Part shown: piece after piece, positions 54,282 to 64,000 of the stretch
Numbering within the stretch: the stretch's first letter is position 1
Layout of the letters: each line of letters starts with the position of its first letter
Position numbers and translations under genes: made by a program
NCBI RefSeq assembly: GCF_021532315.1
Contig: NZ_JAKGAO010000011.1
Coordinates: 310,001 to 374,000, forward strand
Length of the DNA: 64,000 nt
Direction: 5' to 3'
Origin: Paenibacillus tarimensis
GTDB taxonomy: Bacteria; Bacillota; Bacilli; Paenibacillales; Paenibacillaceae
Notes under the pieces: generated by a model
Database searches by the model: none
What the model was told of the DNA's origin: nothing
The model's input: only the letters and a program-made list of their open reading frames with translations

Positions 54282-54898
54282 TTAAAGCCGGTCTGCCTTG
54301 AACGTATCGCCGCCTTCTATCGTTCCTGACTCGTACCCCTGATAGAACCAGCGCTTGCGCTGTTCAGAAGTCCCGTGTGTGAAGGTCTCCGGCACAACCT
54401 CTCCCTGATACTTCTTCTGAAGCGTATTTGCGAAATCTCCGGGTGCATCGTACTTCTGCCGCAGGTCCTTATAGAAACTTAGATCGATATACAGCTTATG
54501 GTCACCAGGGCAATAGAAGGGACCTACAGCCGAACCAGCGGACCCGCATCCGATTGCACACTGCCCGTGTACAGCACAAGGACGGGTTCCTCATATTCCA
54601 TTCCCTGCTCATGAAACAGCTCCGTCCACACTTCCTCTGTATCAGCCAAAACAACAGACACGAACTCCGCAAGCTCCTTCTCCTCTTGAGTCTCTTGATA
54701 AAGTGCTCTGGTCGTGCCCGTATCCGTGCCCGCAAAGGAGTTTAGCAATTCCCCCGGATTACCGCCAAGCAGCAGCACAACGAGTAGGATAATGGTCCCT
54801 GCAGCCCCGCCCCCGATGAATGTTCTGCCGCCTCCGCCGCCCCGGCCTCTCCTGTCTTCCACATTCGAACTTCCCCTTCTGCCCTTCCACTTCATCAT
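54282..54898 (-). pseudogene. Dead neutral zinc metallopeptidase (YpfJ-like) gene
   Basis: From ATG 54898 (GGAGGTGAAC upstream) the reading gives MMKWKGRRGSSNVEDRRG, a membrane segment and a domain up to LYTGSVQS, as in YpfJ/KPN_02809-type metallopeptidases. Near 54548 one base is missing, shifting the frame to an early stop at 54524; correcting it restores CGSAGSAVGPFYCPGDHKLY. A second fault is a deletion: GDFA joins directly to NTLQKKYQGEVVPETFTHG, so the HExxH active site is gone. The last part ends in GTSEQRKRWFYQGYESG..GGDTFKADRL. Confidence 0.8.
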
Positions 54899-55111
54899 GT
54901 TCACCTCCGCCATAAATGCGAGCAGCCTTATGATTGATCTGCTTCTGCTTATCCATCTATACACCCCGATATATCCTCAATGCTTCACATCTAAGAGAAT
55001 GGCGGAAATAACCGAATATTACCATTTAAACTGTAACGTCAGACTATTAACTTTTTGTCGTAAAATGTCGATAAAAATCATATTTACAGATTCACTACTA
55101 GGAGGGTCTCC

Positions 55112-57091
55112 ATGTTTTTCACGAAAGGACGATTGCAAACCAAGCTTATCCTTATCTTGCTCTTCCTCGGCATTATTCCTGTGTTAATCTGTTCGTTCAT
55201 TCTGTTCCGTGTTGCAGCGTCCAATGTGGAACAATTTATGCAGGAGGATCTTGAGCATGTCATTTCTATTACACAGCAGCAGTTTGAAGAAAAACAGGCT
55301 CAAGCTTTACGTCTGGCTGAGCGCTACGGTAAGAACGAGGACCTGATCGGGCTCCTGCGCAGCAATGACCGGGAACAGCTTTTGAGGGTCGTGGCACCCC
55401 TTTATCTTACCCTGCAGGAGGAACAGGATATCGCTGTATTTGAGTTTGGGGATGCGCAGGGCAACGTCATTCTTCGCGCCCACAACCCCGGTAAATTCGG
55501 AGACAATAAGGGAGATAACGCTTCAATTCAAGCCGCTTTAGACGGGCAGCCGGTTAAAGGCTTTGAGGTGGGCAGCAGCGGACTTGCAGTTAGAGCTGTT
55601 GTTCCTGTTATGGATAATGGAACGATTATCGCCACCTTACAAACAGGCTTCAGCGATGAATTCCTGGCTCATGTCAGCCAGTTAATCGCTGGTGATTTGA
55701 CCATTTACCAGGATGGCATGCCGGTGATGAGCTCTAACTCCGAGACCAATTTTGAGAGTTCAGGACAGCAGGCTGATCCGGCCATCTATGAACAAGTCTC
55801 TGCAGGCTCTCGTGTCGAACGGCAAGAGGGCGGCTTCATACATATTTACATGCCCCTTATGTCACCGACCGGCAAAGAGGTTGTTGGCATGTATCATATT
55901 ACACAGGATATCTCGGCCAGCGAGCATATGAAGGCATCCTTCCTGTACATTTCATCCGTCTTGATTCTGGTCTCTTCACTGCTTGCAGCAGCTCTGGCCA
56001 TCATCCTTGCACGAGGATTGATTCGTCCTATCCAATCCACTATCGCACTGATGAGACAGGTGGCCAAAGGAAACCTGAGAGTTCAAGCCGAGATTAAGGA
56101 CCCCCGGAATGAACTGAGTCAATTATCCTCAGAGACGCTGCAGATGGCGGATCACCTTCGCCACCTGGTATCGGATATTACGGAAGCTTCATCCAGGAGT
56201 GAAGCAACGGCAAATGAAGTCAATGAGATAACGCTGCATAACCGTACATTAACGAGTGACATTAATGACTCCATGCAGCAGGTATCGGCTGCAGCCATGA
56301 ATCAGGCTGAAAGCGTTGATGAGGGCATGAGGGGGATTCAGGAACTGGCATCGGTACTCTCCGCTTCCAAATCCAATACACAATTGATCTATGAGCATAA
56401 TACACGGGTCATGAAAAAGCAGGAGGACGGTGCCAAGGCGGTCGAAGGGCTGCTTCAGACGATGAAGCAGAACGTGCAGATTACGGAGACCGTACATCAC
56501 AATATAACCACACTGCTCGGGGATATTGAATCCATTGCCGCAATGACCGACTTAATTCGGGGTATTGCCGAGCAGACCAACCTGCTTGCCTTGAATGCAG
56601 CCATTGAAGCGGCCAGAGCCGGTGAACAAGGTAGGGGCTTTGCCGTCGTAGCTGGTGAAGTACGGAAGCTCGCAGAAGAATCTAACGTTTCCGCTAGCAA
56701 TATTCAGTCCATGATCAGGAGCATTCAACTATCTGCCCAAAGCACGACAGATGCTATGGCAGAGGCAATGGCCATTGTGCAAAGACAGGAGGAGGCTGTG
56801 AATTCTACCTCCCTTTCCTTCCAGGATATCGAGGCGACAATCACTTCTGTACACACTCTTATTGACAGACTCACTCAGGATATGGACGTCTTGGATAAGA
56901 AGAAAGACACCATCATGAATCTGATCGAAGATACATCTGCGCTCTCCGAGCAAACGGCCGCTAGTTCCCAGCAGGTATTGGCCAGCATAGACACGCAGGT
57001 TCATCTGTATGACAATGTCAACAGCCGCATGGAACAGCTGAATCAGATCATTAAAGAGCTTCAGCAGACGGTCCGGAAGTTCAGCACCTAA
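55112..57091 (+). CDS. Methyl-accepting chemotaxis protein with Cache-type sensor
   Basis: 659 residues. TM1 about 12-32, an extracellular Cache-like sensor (about 35-270, with [20 protein letters not shown] and [17 protein letters not shown]), TM2 about 278-300, HAMP, and a long signalling coil with [16 protein letters not shown] and [15 protein letters not shown]. The AHNPxxFGD plus GxExGxxGLxxR pattern is common in chemoreceptors that bind small carboxylates. AGGAGGG precedes the ATG. Followed by a terminator. Confidence 0.92.
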   Translation: MFFTKGRLQTKLILILLFLGIIPVLICSFILFRVAASNVEQFMQEDLEHVISITQQQFEEKQAQALRLAERYGKNEDLIGLLRSNDREQLLRVVAPLYLTLQEEQDIAVFEFGDAQGNVILRAHNPGKFGDNKGDNASIQAALDGQPVKGFEVGSSGLAVRAVVPVMDNGTIIATLQTGFSDEFLAHVSQLIAGDLTIYQDGMPVMSSNSETNFESSGQQADPAIYEQVSAGSRVERQEGGFIHIYMPLMSPTGKEVVGMYHITQDISASEHMKASFLYISSVLILVSSLLAAALAIILARGLIRPIQSTIALMRQVAKGNLRVQAEIKDPRNELSQLSSETLQMADHLRHLVSDITEASSRSEATANEVNEITLHNRTLTSDINDSMQQVSAAAMNQAESVDEGMRGIQELASVLSASKSNTQLIYEHNTRVMKKQEDGAKAVEGLLQTMKQNVQITETVHHNITTLLGDIESIAAMTDLIRGIAEQTNLLALNAAIEAARAGEQGRGFAVVAGEVRKLAEESNVSASNIQSMIRSIQLSAQSTTDAMAEAMAIVQRQEEAVNSTSLSFQDIEATITSVHTLIDRLTQDMDVLDKKKDTIMNLIEDTSALSEQTAASSQQVLASIDTQVHLYDNVNSRMEQLNQIIKELQQTVRKFST

Positions 57092-57113
57092 TCGCGTACC
57101 ACAGCGTAAGCGA

Positions 57114-57150
57114 AACAGCCGCAGACACCCACCCGGGTGCTGCGGCTGTT
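57114..57150. terminator. Terminator between the chemoreceptor and a convergent lipoprotein gene
   Basis: AACAGCCGCA..CACC and GGTG.TGCGGCTGTT. Serves both convergent genes. Confidence 0.75.
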
Positions 57151-57161
57151 CACGTTTGCCG

Positions 57162-57890
57162 TTACGGTGTCCACTCGTCATGAATAACGCCTACAAGCGC
57201 GTAGTCGCTGCCGATCTCTTCAAAGACAAGGCGCAGACTGCCCCAGTCCATCCCTTCATACTCCGGATTCACGCCGTCGATATAGTACGAGACATAGTCA
57301 TGATTTTCCGGCGGATAAACCTCATCCAGGTTGTTGACTGTCGTGCCTTCACCCAGCACTTCATTCACAGCAACCTCCGCCTTCTCGATATAATCCATAT
57401 CATAGACAAATTCCTTATGGTAGTCGGCATACGTCAGCTCAATCTTATCGCCGCTGCCTGCGTAAGTACGCCATACCCGCTTCTCTAGATCATCCATAAT
57501 TCCCTCCAGCTCTTCCCTGGATAAGATGATATCCTTTTCCTTATCTACATAAGCATACGGTGAGAATCGTACACCCTTCTCTGGATGGGTCCACTGCGCC
57601 ACTGTCTCCATATCACCTGCCTTAAGCGCCCGAATCACAGTAGTCGCAGCTTCCTTGACGGTAGGCGGCTGCCCTTCCACCGGCTCTTCCTCATTCTGCG
57701 GCTTATCTTCTGGTGCCTGCTCCTCTAGAGTTTGTTTTTCAGCGGGCTGCCGGCCCTCGTTTGGCTGCTCCTGATTCTTATTCTGGCTGGCCGGTTCCGG
57801 CGCCTGCTCCGATGTATTCGCACATGCTGTAACCAGTAATAGGATAGCGGCTATGGCAGCGGTCAGGAAGCTTCTCTGAATCTGGTGCAT
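57162..57890 (-). CDS. Lipoprotein with an E/Q/P-rich linker
   Basis: 242 residues from ATG 57890 (GGGAGAGGA upstream); a longer ORF adds 48 residues with no site. Lipobox LVTAC (Cys23), a linker of about 60 residues rich in Glu, Gln and Pro, then a compact domain of about 150 residues (VKEAATTVIRALKAGDMETVAQWTHPEKGVRFSPY..). The domain start recalls NTF2-like helices (AGDMETVAQWTHPEKGVRFSPY). Function unknown. Confidence 0.85.
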   Translation of the reverse strand: MHQIQRSFLTAAIAAILLLVTACANTSEQAPEPASQNKNQEQPNEGRQPAEKQTLEEQAPEDKPQNEEEPVEGQPPTVKEAATTVIRALKAGDMETVAQWTHPEKGVRFSPYAYVDKEKDIILSREELEGIMDDLEKRVWRTYAGSGDKIELTYADYHKEFVYDMDYIEKAEVAVNEVLGEGTTVNNLDEVYPPENHDYVSYYIDGVNPEYEGMDWGSLRLVFEEIGSDYALVGVIHDEWTP

Positions 57891-58033
57891 AGGTTCAATC
57901 CTCTCCCTTCCTTTACAACTGACGAACCGCCCCTTGGGAAAGTTGCGGAAAATTGGATAGATGATTCCGGAATGATTTGAATTTATCCCTATGCGCTTGT
58001 ACAATGTAAGCAAACATAAGGGGGATTTTAACA

Positions 58034-58327
58034 ATGATTCAACGTACCGTTCTAATCAAATTCGCGGAGACGACTCCCCGGGAACAGCTGCTCGAGGTCG
58101 TCGATCGTTTCAAGGCTCTCCAGCACAAAATCGATGGCATTGTGGAGATCCAGGCCGGCCTGAATATGTCCGAGAAGAGCAAGGAATTTCAGGTTGTGCT
58201 CATGGTCCGCTTTGAGAACCAGCAGGCTGTGGATGCCTATACCGTACACGCTGAGCATCAAGCCGTTGTGGCCTTTATCGGCGAGGCTGGCCGGATCGAC
58301 AGCATTGGTGCCGATATCGATATTTAA
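58034..58327 (+). CDS. Dabb (stress-responsive A/B barrel) domain protein
   Basis: 97 residues. IQRTVLIKFAETTPREQLLEVVDRFKAL, GIVEIQAGLN and VVLMVRFENQQAVDAYTVHAEHQAVV follow the Dabb ferredoxin-like fold (PF07876), which forms dimers. AGGGGG precedes the ATG. No enzyme activity can be assigned. Followed by a terminator. Confidence 0.9.
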   Translation: MIQRTVLIKFAETTPREQLLEVVDRFKALQHKIDGIVEIQAGLNMSEKSKEFQVVLMVRFENQQAVDAYTVHAEHQAVVAFIGEAGRIDSIGADIDI

Positions 58328-58344
58328 CCAAGTTCTGCAAGAGG

Positions 58345-58378
58345 GAGCTCTAGCCGTTAAGGCTATGGCTCTTTTTTA
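58345..58378 (+). terminator. Terminator of the Dabb gene
   Basis: GAGC..TAGCC-gttaa-GGCTA..GCTC followed by TTTTTT. Confidence 0.75.
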
Positions 58379-58479
58379 CTAGGGCAAGCTCCCCTCCAGA
58401 TCGAAAATCCTTCCCGCCACCAATCAGCGTGCTGTAAAATAAAACCAGGCCGTCTGTAGCCGACACGGGGGATGATAGC

Positions 58480-59412
58480 TTGTCAGACCAGACTTACTTA
58501 TCCGACCCGCAGCTTGCGGCACGAGCGGAAAGCGGAGATTTCGAGGCCTTTCGGGCTATCGTTCATCGGTATTCCAACGCTTTGCTGTCCGTTGCCTACA
58601 GTGTACTTGGGGATTACCATGAAGCGCAGGACGCTGTACAGGAAGCATTCGCCAAAAGCTACAGCAGGCTGCACACCCTGAAGGATAAGAAGAGGCTGGG
58701 CAGCTGGCTCTACACTATTGTCCATCGGACAAGCATCGATATGAAGAGGGCACAACGCACCTCGCTGCCTCTAGATGAAGCGCTTACTCCCACTTCCGAT
58801 CTAATTCACAGCTGGCTTGAACGGCATGCGCTGCAGGAGGCCGTCTGGACGGCTATGCATAGTCTCGAGGAGAAGAGCAAGACAGCGGTTATTCTCTATT
58901 ATGTCAGTGACTGGCCCATGAAGGAGATCGGCCGCTTCCTGAACCTCTCCCTCTCCGCTGTAGAGAGCAGGATCAGGCGTGCCAGAGAGTCGCTGAAGCG
59001 GCAATTGGCCGGCGATTATGAATCCTACTTTCGCTCCTGCCGCCTGGGTCTTCCGTTCGAGGAACGCGTCAGTCAGCATGTATTGAAACGCATGGGCCAT
59101 TTCTATATACCAGCTACGAACAAGGAACGGACAACGGAATGGTTCATCATCCATTTCCAGCTGCAGAGAGCCCCGCATGGCAGCCTTTGGCTCGGTACGG
59201 GTCAGCAGCTGTTTGTGCTGGAGTGTTCGAATCACACGCCCCCGGCACAGCCCCTTCTTACATTCGCCGTGGATGATGTTGAGGCGTGCTGGGCTCAGCT
59301 GAATACCAGCGGTGTGGTTACCGGACCGATTGCTGAGGATGAATGGTGGGGAAGCCACTTTGTTTTCTATGATTTTGACGGGAACAAATACATCGCGGTG
59401 ACGCCCAAATAA
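58480..59412 (+). CDS. ECF sigma factor fused to a VOC domain
   Basis: 310 residues, start TTG with GGGGGAT upstream. Residues 1-180 are an ECF sigma factor: region 2 (20-90, DYHEAQDAVQEAFAKSYSRL, LGSWLYTIVHRTSIDMKR) and region 4 (about 120-175, LYYVSDWPMKEIGRFLNLSLSAVESRIRRARESLKRQL). Residues about 204-310 form a VOC (glyoxalase-fold) half or single domain: GHFYIPATNKERTTEWF, LWLGTGQQLFVLEC and FYDFDGNKYIAV. The linker (180-203) carries no anti-sigma-like part. A separate VOC protein follows 90 bp downstream and its sequence resembles this C-terminal domain (FKDPDGNKFNVW). The VOC domain may sense a ligand and control the sigma part. No anti-sigma gene is adjacent. Confidence 0.9.
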   Translation: MSDQTYLSDPQLAARAESGDFEAFRAIVHRYSNALLSVAYSVLGDYHEAQDAVQEAFAKSYSRLHTLKDKKRLGSWLYTIVHRTSIDMKRAQRTSLPLDEALTPTSDLIHSWLERHALQEAVWTAMHSLEEKSKTAVILYYVSDWPMKEIGRFLNLSLSAVESRIRRARESLKRQLAGDYESYFRSCRLGLPFEERVSQHVLKRMGHFYIPATNKERTTEWFIIHFQLQRAPHGSLWLGTGQQLFVLECSNHTPPAQPLLTFAVDDVEACWAQLNTSGVVTGPIAEDEWWGSHFVFYDFDGNKYIAVTPK

Positions 59413-59501
59413 CTTTTTTCTGCGGGGGAGCGACGGATTTAGATGCTTGATGTCGTCTATATAGGGAATGCGTAATCATTTTAGGAGAGGTGGACGAATA
59501 T

Positions 59502-59966
59502 ATGGCTGAGAAGGCTATAAACCAAGGGATAAAGGAGCAGCAAGAACAGACAGCTGCTAAGCCTCTGCTTACGAAAGTGCTGTGCAATTATTTGCCCGTA
59601 TCCAATCTGGAACGCTCCGTGAAGTGGTATGAGGAGACATTTGGACTGACGGTTCGCAAGCGTGAGCCGGGCGGCGCCATTCTTGTACTCGGCAATGGTC
59701 AATGGCTGTTCCTGCTGGAGACCACCGGACCCCGAACCGCCAATTTTACGACGGACCAGTGGAACGGCGCAGGCTTCGAGATGTTCTCCCTGACCTTCGA
59801 GGTTGAGAATATCGTCGAGCTGCACAAGAGACTTCGTGAACAGGGGGCGGAAGTGGAACCGCTCGCAGATTATGACAGCTGCGGACTGCAGTTTACATTT
59901 AAGGACCCGGACGGCAACAAATTTAATGTTTGGCAGGACCCCGGTAAACAGGTCGCGGAGCGATGA
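59502..59966 (+). CDS. VOC-superfamily protein
   Basis: 154 residues from ATG 59502 (TTAGGAGAGGTGG upstream; a GTG at 59490 lies inside this site). VLCNYLPVSNLERSVKWYEETFG, VLGNGQWLFLLET, MFSLTFEVENIVELHKRL and FTFKDPDGNKFNVW give the paired VOC repeat. The expected His/Glu metal ligands are partly replaced (Asn/Tyr at the first position), so it may bind rather than transform a ligand. It follows the sigma-VOC gene and may be its target. Confidence 0.88.
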   Translation: MAEKAINQGIKEQQEQTAAKPLLTKVLCNYLPVSNLERSVKWYEETFGLTVRKREPGGAILVLGNGQWLFLLETTGPRTANFTTDQWNGAGFEMFSLTFEVENIVELHKRLREQGAEVEPLADYDSCGLQFTFKDPDGNKFNVWQDPGKQVAER

Positions 59967-59994
59967 TGAAGCTATCGGGTGTATAAATGCGGTT

Positions 59995-60034
59995 AAGGGA
60001 CGAAGGATAACCAAACAGTTGTCCTTCGCCCTTT
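59995..60034. terminator. Terminator between the VOC gene and gcvH
   Basis: AAGGGaCGAAGGA and TCCTTCGcCCTT flank a loop of about 14 bases; T-run on the plus strand. It serves both convergent genes. Confidence 0.75.
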
Positions 60035-60049
60035 TCTGCGGCTAACGTG

Positions 60050-60439
60050 CTATTCCACAAGCTCCCGGTACTGCTCAGCTGTCAGCAGCGCTGCGAGCGC
60101 CTCGCCCACTTGGCCTTCGACTTCCACCTCGGCAATCCAGCCGCCCTCATACGGCTGTTCGTTAATCAGCTCCGGCTGCTCAAGCAGCGTCTCATTAACC
60201 CGCCTAACCGTTCCGCTGACCGGGCTGTACAGCTCGGATACCGTCTTCACCGACTCGATCGAACCGATGCTGTCACCGGCATCAACCTTCGCTCCCAGCT
60301 GCGGGAGCTCTACGAAGACAATATCGCCAAGCTGGCTCTGTGCATGATCGGATATGCCAATGCGTACAATCTGACCCTCTGCCTTTGCCGCCCACTCATG
60401 CTCTCTGCTGTATACGTAATTTTCCTTAATATCACTCAT
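60050..60439 (-). CDS. gcvH: Glycine cleavage system H protein
   Basis: 129 residues, the normal size, from ATG 60439 (AAGGAG upstream). Lipoyl-domain fold with the lipoate-bearing Lys in IESVKTVSELY, preceded by FVELPQLGAKVDAGD. It shuttles aminomethyl and reducing groups between P, T and L proteins. Last of the gcvT-gcvPA-gcvPB-gcvH transcript, 45 bp after gcvPB. Confidence 0.96.
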   Translation of the reverse strand: MSDIKENYVYSREHEWAAKAEGQIVRIGISDHAQSQLGDIVFVELPQLGAKVDAGDSIGSIESVKTVSELYSPVSGTVRRVNETLLEQPELINEQPYEGGWIAEVEVEGQVGEALAALLTAEQYRELVE

Positions 60440-60483
60440 CACGCAATCTCCTTTTCCCTCACTTGATATTGGCGGTCCGGCTG

Positions 60484-61944
60484 TCAGCCGCAAGTGCAAT
60501 TTAAAACAGGCTTGCGAGCCGCTTGTGTCTCATTCAGCCGTTTCACGATTGTGGTATGGGGGGCCTCCAGCAGCAGCTGCGGGTTCGTCTCCGCTTCACG
60601 GATTATCTGAATCATTGTATCAATGAAGGCATCCATGGTCTCCTTGCTCTCGGTTTCCGTCGGCTCGATCATCAGGCATTCCTCTACATTCAGCGGGAAA
60701 TATATCGTCGGCGGATGGTAGCCGAAATCCAACAGCCGCTTCGCTACATCCAGCGTCCGCACGCCGTACGCCTTCAGCCTTTTGCCGGACAGAACAAATT
60801 CATGCTTGCAGATGCCCGGGTAGGGAACATCGAAGTAAGGGGCCAGCCGCATCCGCATGTAGTTGGCATTCAGCACGGCGCATTCCGACACCCGTCTGAG
60901 TCCCTCTGGGCCATAGCTGCGGATATATGCATAAGCCCGCACCAGGATGCCGAAGTTTCCGTAATAGGCCTTCACTCTGCCGATGGATTGCGGACGGTCA
61001 TAGTCCCAGTAATAGGTTCCATCCGCCCGGCGGCTGACGACAGGCTTCGGAAGGAAGGGAATCAGCCTGCTCTTCACACCGACCGGGCCGGCCCCAGGTC
61101 CTCCGCCTCCATGGGGGGTGCTCATCGTCTTGTGCAGGTTCAAATGCACCACGTCAAAGCCCATATCGCCCGGCCTTGCTATGCCCATAATGGCATTCGA
61201 ATTGGCACCGTCATAGTACAGCAAGCCCCCGGCCTCATGGACAATGGCCGCTATCTCCACAATCTGCTCCTCGAACAGCCCCAGTGTGTTCGGATTCGTC
61301 AGCATCAGGGCGGCTGTATCCGGCCCTGCAGCAGCACGAAGCTTGTCGAGATCAACCAGCCCCTTGCTGTTCGATGGAATCGTTACCGTCTCGAAGCCCG
61401 CAGCCGTGGCGCTTGCCGGATTCGTTCCGTGCGAAGAATCCGGCACAATCACCTTGGTCCGCTTCTCGCCGCGGCTTTCATGATAGGCCCGGATCAGCAT
61501 AAGGCCGGTCCATTCCCCGTGCGCGCCGGCCGCAGGCTGCAGCGTCATCTGATCCATACCCGTCAGCTCGGCCAGATCCTGCTGCAGCGTATAGAGGAGC
61601 TCCAGCGCTCCCTGAATGCTCTCTTCCGGCTGGTAAGGATGAATCCGCGCAAACCCCGCCAGGCGGGCAGCCTCCTCGTTAAGCTTCGGATTATATTTCA
61701 TCGTGCAGGAGCCTAGGGGATAGAAGCCGTTATCCACGCCAAAATTGCGGCGGGACAACTCCGTGTAGTGCCGAATGACATCAACTTCATAAACCTCCGG
61801 CAGCCCGGCAGGCTTGCTTCGCAGTAAATGCACAGGGATATCCTCTGACGCATCGCACTCCGGCACATCACATTCCGGCAGCGAATAAGCAACCCGTCCA
61901 GGCCTGCTCATCTCAAAGATCAATGCTTTGTCCGGCTTCATCAT
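60484..61944 (-). CDS. gcvPB: Glycine dehydrogenase (decarboxylating) subunit 2
   Basis: 486 residues. PLP-binding segment [21 protein letters not shown] with the Schiff-base Lys, and [12 protein letters not shown] and [12 protein letters not shown] patterns of the C-terminal half of P protein. With GcvPA it decarboxylates glycine and loads lipoyl-GcvH. Its ATG overlaps the gcvPA stop by 4 bases. Confidence 0.96.
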   Translation of the reverse strand: MMKPDKALIFEMSRPGRVAYSLPECDVPECDASEDIPVHLLRSKPAGLPEVYEVDVIRHYTELSRRNFGVDNGFYPLGSCTMKYNPKLNEEAARLAGFARIHPYQPEESIQGALELLYTLQQDLAELTGMDQMTLQPAAGAHGEWTGLMLIRAYHESRGEKRTKVIVPDSSHGTNPASATAAGFETVTIPSNSKGLVDLDKLRAAAGPDTAALMLTNPNTLGLFEEQIVEIAAIVHEAGGLLYYDGANSNAIMGIARPGDMGFDVVHLNLHKTMSTPHGGGGPGAGPVGVKSRLIPFLPKPVVSRRADGTYYWDYDRPQSIGRVKAYYGNFGILVRAYAYIRSYGPEGLRRVSECAVLNANYMRMRLAPYFDVPYPGICKHEFVLSGKRLKAYGVRTLDVAKRLLDFGYHPPTIYFPLNVEECLMIEPTETESKETMDAFIDTMIQIIREAETNPQLLLEAPHTTIVKRLNETQAARKPVLNCTCG

Positions 61945-63293
61945 CCAGCCCCCATTTCGCTAATAAAGCCATCAATTTCCGCCTTCGATCTGCGCTCGGT
62001 TACCGCGACCAGCATATGGCCCGCCAGCTCGGGATATTCCCGCCCAAGCTCCAGGCCGCCTATGTAGCCAGCCTGCAGAAGCTTGGCGGAGAGGTCATCC
62101 GGTGATGTGCCTTCCGGCAGTTTAATGACAAATTCATTAAAGAAAGGCGCCTCAAATGCCAGCGACAAACCCGGCTCGGTAGCCGCCCGGCCAGCGGCAT
62201 AGCGGGCCTTGCAATAGTTTTGTTTAGCTACCTCCTGCAAGCCCGCTTTTCCCATGACAGACAAATAAACAGATGCACAGAGAGCGAGCAGTGCTTGATT
62301 AGAGCATATGTTAGAGGTCGCCTTCTCCCGCCGGATATGCTGCTCCCGCGCCTGCAGCGTCAGCACATACCCCCTCTTCCCTTCCTTATCAACCGTCTGT
62401 CCGACAATACGTCCGGGCATTCGGCGCATAAGCGCTTCGGATACGGCGAAGAAGCCGCAGGTCGGACCGCCCAGCGATGCCGGGATGCCCAGCGGCTGTG
62501 CGTCGCCTACAGCAACATCCGCCCCCAGATTCCCCGGCGCTTCCAGCAGTCCAAGTGATAACGGATTACAGCTGGTTACTAACAGTCCGCCGCGGGCATG
62601 AACAATCCGGCCGCAGGCTTGGATATCTTCAATACAGCCGAAGAAGTTTGGCGACTGAACCAGAACAGCCGCTATCTCGTCGCTAGCCATGTTCTCCAGC
62701 TCGTTCAGATCGGTTACCCCGCCGCAGTATCCGATCTCCACTATTTCCAGCCCCAGACCCCTGGCAGCGGTCTTCACGACAGCCCTCGCCTCCGGATGAA
62801 CCGTGCTGGATAGCAGAACCCGGCTGCGCCCTGTGGCTGCACTGGCTAGTGCAGCTGCCTCCGCCAACGCTGTCGCCCCGTCGTACATGCTGGCATTGGC
62901 TACCTTCATACCCGTCAGCTCGCACATATAGGACTGGAACTCGAATATAGCCTGCAGCTCGCCCTGGCTAATCTCCGGCTGGTAAGGTGTATAAGCGGTA
63001 TAGAACTCTGACCTTGATAAAATATGCGGTATGACGACCGGGATATGATGATCGTATAGTCCTGCCCCAAGAAAGCTGGTATACCGCTCCGCATCCCTAT
63101 TGCGGCCTGCCAGTTCCTTCATATGCTGCAGCAGCTCCGGCTCACTCATGGCCCCAGACATGCGGAGAGTACCTTGGTACCTCACCTTGGGCGGAATATC
63201 CGCAAATAAATCTTCAATCTCGCTTGCGCCAATGGCGGCCAGCATTTCAGCCTGATCCTCATCCGTCATAGGCAGATAACGATGCTTATTCAT
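61941..63293 (-). CDS. gcvPA: Glycine dehydrogenase (decarboxylating) subunit 1
   Basis: 450 residues from ATG 63293, which shares one base with the gcvT stop and has AAAGGAG eight bases before it; a GTG one codon earlier is too close. [38 protein letters not shown] and [15 protein letters not shown] are typical of the N-terminal half of P protein, which stands alone in Bacillota. Confidence 0.96.
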   Translation of the reverse strand: MNKHRYLPMTDEDQAEMLAAIGASEIEDLFADIPPKVRYQGTLRMSGAMSEPELLQHMKELAGRNRDAERYTSFLGAGLYDHHIPVVIPHILSRSEFYTAYTPYQPEISQGELQAIFEFQSYMCELTGMKVANASMYDGATALAEAAALASAATGRSRVLLSSTVHPEARAVVKTAARGLGLEIVEIGYCGGVTDLNELENMASDEIAAVLVQSPNFFGCIEDIQACGRIVHARGGLLVTSCNPLSLGLLEAPGNLGADVAVGDAQPLGIPASLGGPTCGFFAVSEALMRRMPGRIVGQTVDKEGKRGYVLTLQAREQHIRREKATSNICSNQALLALCASVYLSVMGKAGLQEVAKQNYCKARYAAGRAATEPGLSLAFEAPFFNEFVIKLPEGTSPDDLSAKLLQAGYIGGLELGREYPELAGHMLVAVTERRSKAEIDGFISEMGAG

Positions 63294-64000
63294 CACTTAA
63301 CTCCTTTGCCAGACAGTGGCCTGCGATAAAATGGCGTCTTCACTACTTCGGCCTTAAGCCGTTTGCCCCGGATATCCACTTCAACTTCTGTTCCAACCGC
63401 TGTATAACCAATCTCCAGAAGAGCAAGCCCCAAGTTACGCTTCAACGTCGGCGACTGCGTTCCTGATGTCACTTCGCCTATAGGCCTGCCCATTGCATAG
63501 ACCTGATAATGGGAGCGGGGAATACCCCTTTCCCGCATTTCAATGCCGACGAGCTTCCGCTTGAGGCCTGCTTCCTTCTGCCTCACCAAGGCTTCCCGCC
63601 CGATAAAGCCGCCATCCTTATCCAGCTTCACGAACAAGCCGAGCCCGGCTTCCAGCGGTGAAATCGCTGGGGAGAGCTCCTGCCCGTACAGCGGAAGCCC
63701 AGCCTCAAACCGGAGTGTATCCCTAGCACCGAGGCCGGCCGGCACCAATCCTGCAGGCTCGCCTGCCTGCATTATTGCCCGCCAGATCACCGGGGCATCT
63801 GCGGCATTCGCATAGATTTCAAAGCCGTTCTCCCCTGTGTACCCGGTCCGCGACAACAGCACCTTGCAGCCGCTAATCACTGCCTCCGGAAGGAAGTGGA
63901 ATGGCGCCAAACCGTGTACAGCGGGGGCGTCCGTAAGCCGGGATAACACCGTACCGGCCAAGGGACCCTGCAGGGCAAGCAACGCAGTCGCTTCAGAGCG
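63293..64000 (-). CDS. gcvT: Aminomethyltransferase T protein (3' part; 5' end beyond window)
   Basis: 235 codons of the C-terminal part are visible, ending at 63293; the start lies beyond 64000. LLALQGPLAGTVL, LLSRTGYTGENGFEIY, GLGARDTLRFEAGLPLYGQEL and GEVTSGTQSPTLKRNLGLALL are GcvT family signatures including folate-site residues. It transfers the methylene group to tetrahydrofolate. A glycine riboswitch often precedes this operon, but would be outside the window. Confidence 0.95.
   Translation of the reverse strand, partial: RSEATALLALQGPLAGTVLSRLTDAPAVHGLAPFHFLPEAVISGCKVLLSRTGYTGENGFEIYANAADAPVIWRAIMQAGEPAGLVPAGLGARDTLRFEAGLPLYGQELSPAISPLEAGLGLFVKLDKDGGFIGREALVRQKEAGLKRKLVGIEMRERGIPRSHYQVYAMGRPIGEVTSGTQSPTLKRNLGLALLEIGYTAVGTEVEVDIRGKRLKAEVVKTPFYRRPLSGKGVK

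Noticed and set aside
60523-61716. 397-residue plus-strand ORF
   Set aside because: Shadow of gcvPB, whose family motifs are clear on the minus strand.

Overview
The window reads as chromosome of a Paenibacillus-like, endospore-forming member of the Bacillota. The grounds are strong AGGAGG-type ribosome sites with frequent GTG/TTG starts, a glcT-ptsG-ptsH-ptsI locus in Bacillus order, YesM/YesN-type two-component genes, CotF-type spore coat proteins, several Cys-anchored lipoproteins, and a split gcvPA/gcvPB glycine decarboxylase. The genus is inferred. I see no rRNA, tRNA, CRISPR array, prophage or replication origin.

Layout. 0.2-1.2 kb: a lipoprotein and the decayed tail of an IS1182-type transposase. 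1.4-4.6 kb: a soluble Cys-rich GAF histidine kinase, its NarL-type regulator and an FMN reductase, matching B. subtilis yhcY-yhcZ-yhdA. 4.7-10 kb: the glucose PTS locus with a GlcT antitermination leader (RAT plus terminator) before ptsG. 10.1-19.1 kb: an alpha-galactoside locus with a GH36 alpha-galactosidase, sugar-binding lipoprotein and YesMN pair on one strand and two permeases diverging; no ATPase is present. 19.1-22.3 kb: an accessory stretch holding a 20-bp tandem repeat, a nested inverted repeat, IS remnants and five short AT-rich orphan genes. 22.3-29.3 kb: chemoreceptor plus BMP-family lipoprotein, TVP38, AIM24-like protein, alpha/beta hydrolase, RlmN, GreA.

29.5-36.4 kb: small orphans, then an ECF transporter (S, double ATPase, T) ending in a PHP-domain gene, with an RpiR-type regulator diverging. 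36.4-39.8 kb: TetR plus AAA ATPase facing an ABC exporter pair, with a palindrome over the exporter promoter. 39.8-50.4 kb: UDG-family protein, beta-lactamase-like hydrolase, AraC regulators, quinone reductase, two tandem BCCT carriers, VOC protein, a truncated MerR gene and a membrane diguanylate cyclase. 50.4-52.7 kb: an operon interleaving CotF-type coat genes with a zinc alcohol dehydrogenase. 52.9-57.9 kb: YiiX-like hydrolase coupled to a DedA protein, a dead zinc metallopeptidase gene, a second chemoreceptor and a lipoprotein. 58.0-60.0 kb: a Dabb protein, an ECF sigma factor fused to a VOC (glyoxalase-fold) domain, and a separate VOC protein. 60.0-64.0 kb: gcvT (cut by the window edge)-gcvPA-gcvPB-gcvH.

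Best candidates for something new: the sigma-VOC fusion with its VOC neighbour; the two BCCT carriers that both lack a betaine-box Trp; the nested inverted repeat beside the 20-bp tandem repeat at 19.2-19.5 kb; the ECF/PHP/RpiR locus of unknown substrate; and the dehydrogenase inside a spore-coat operon.
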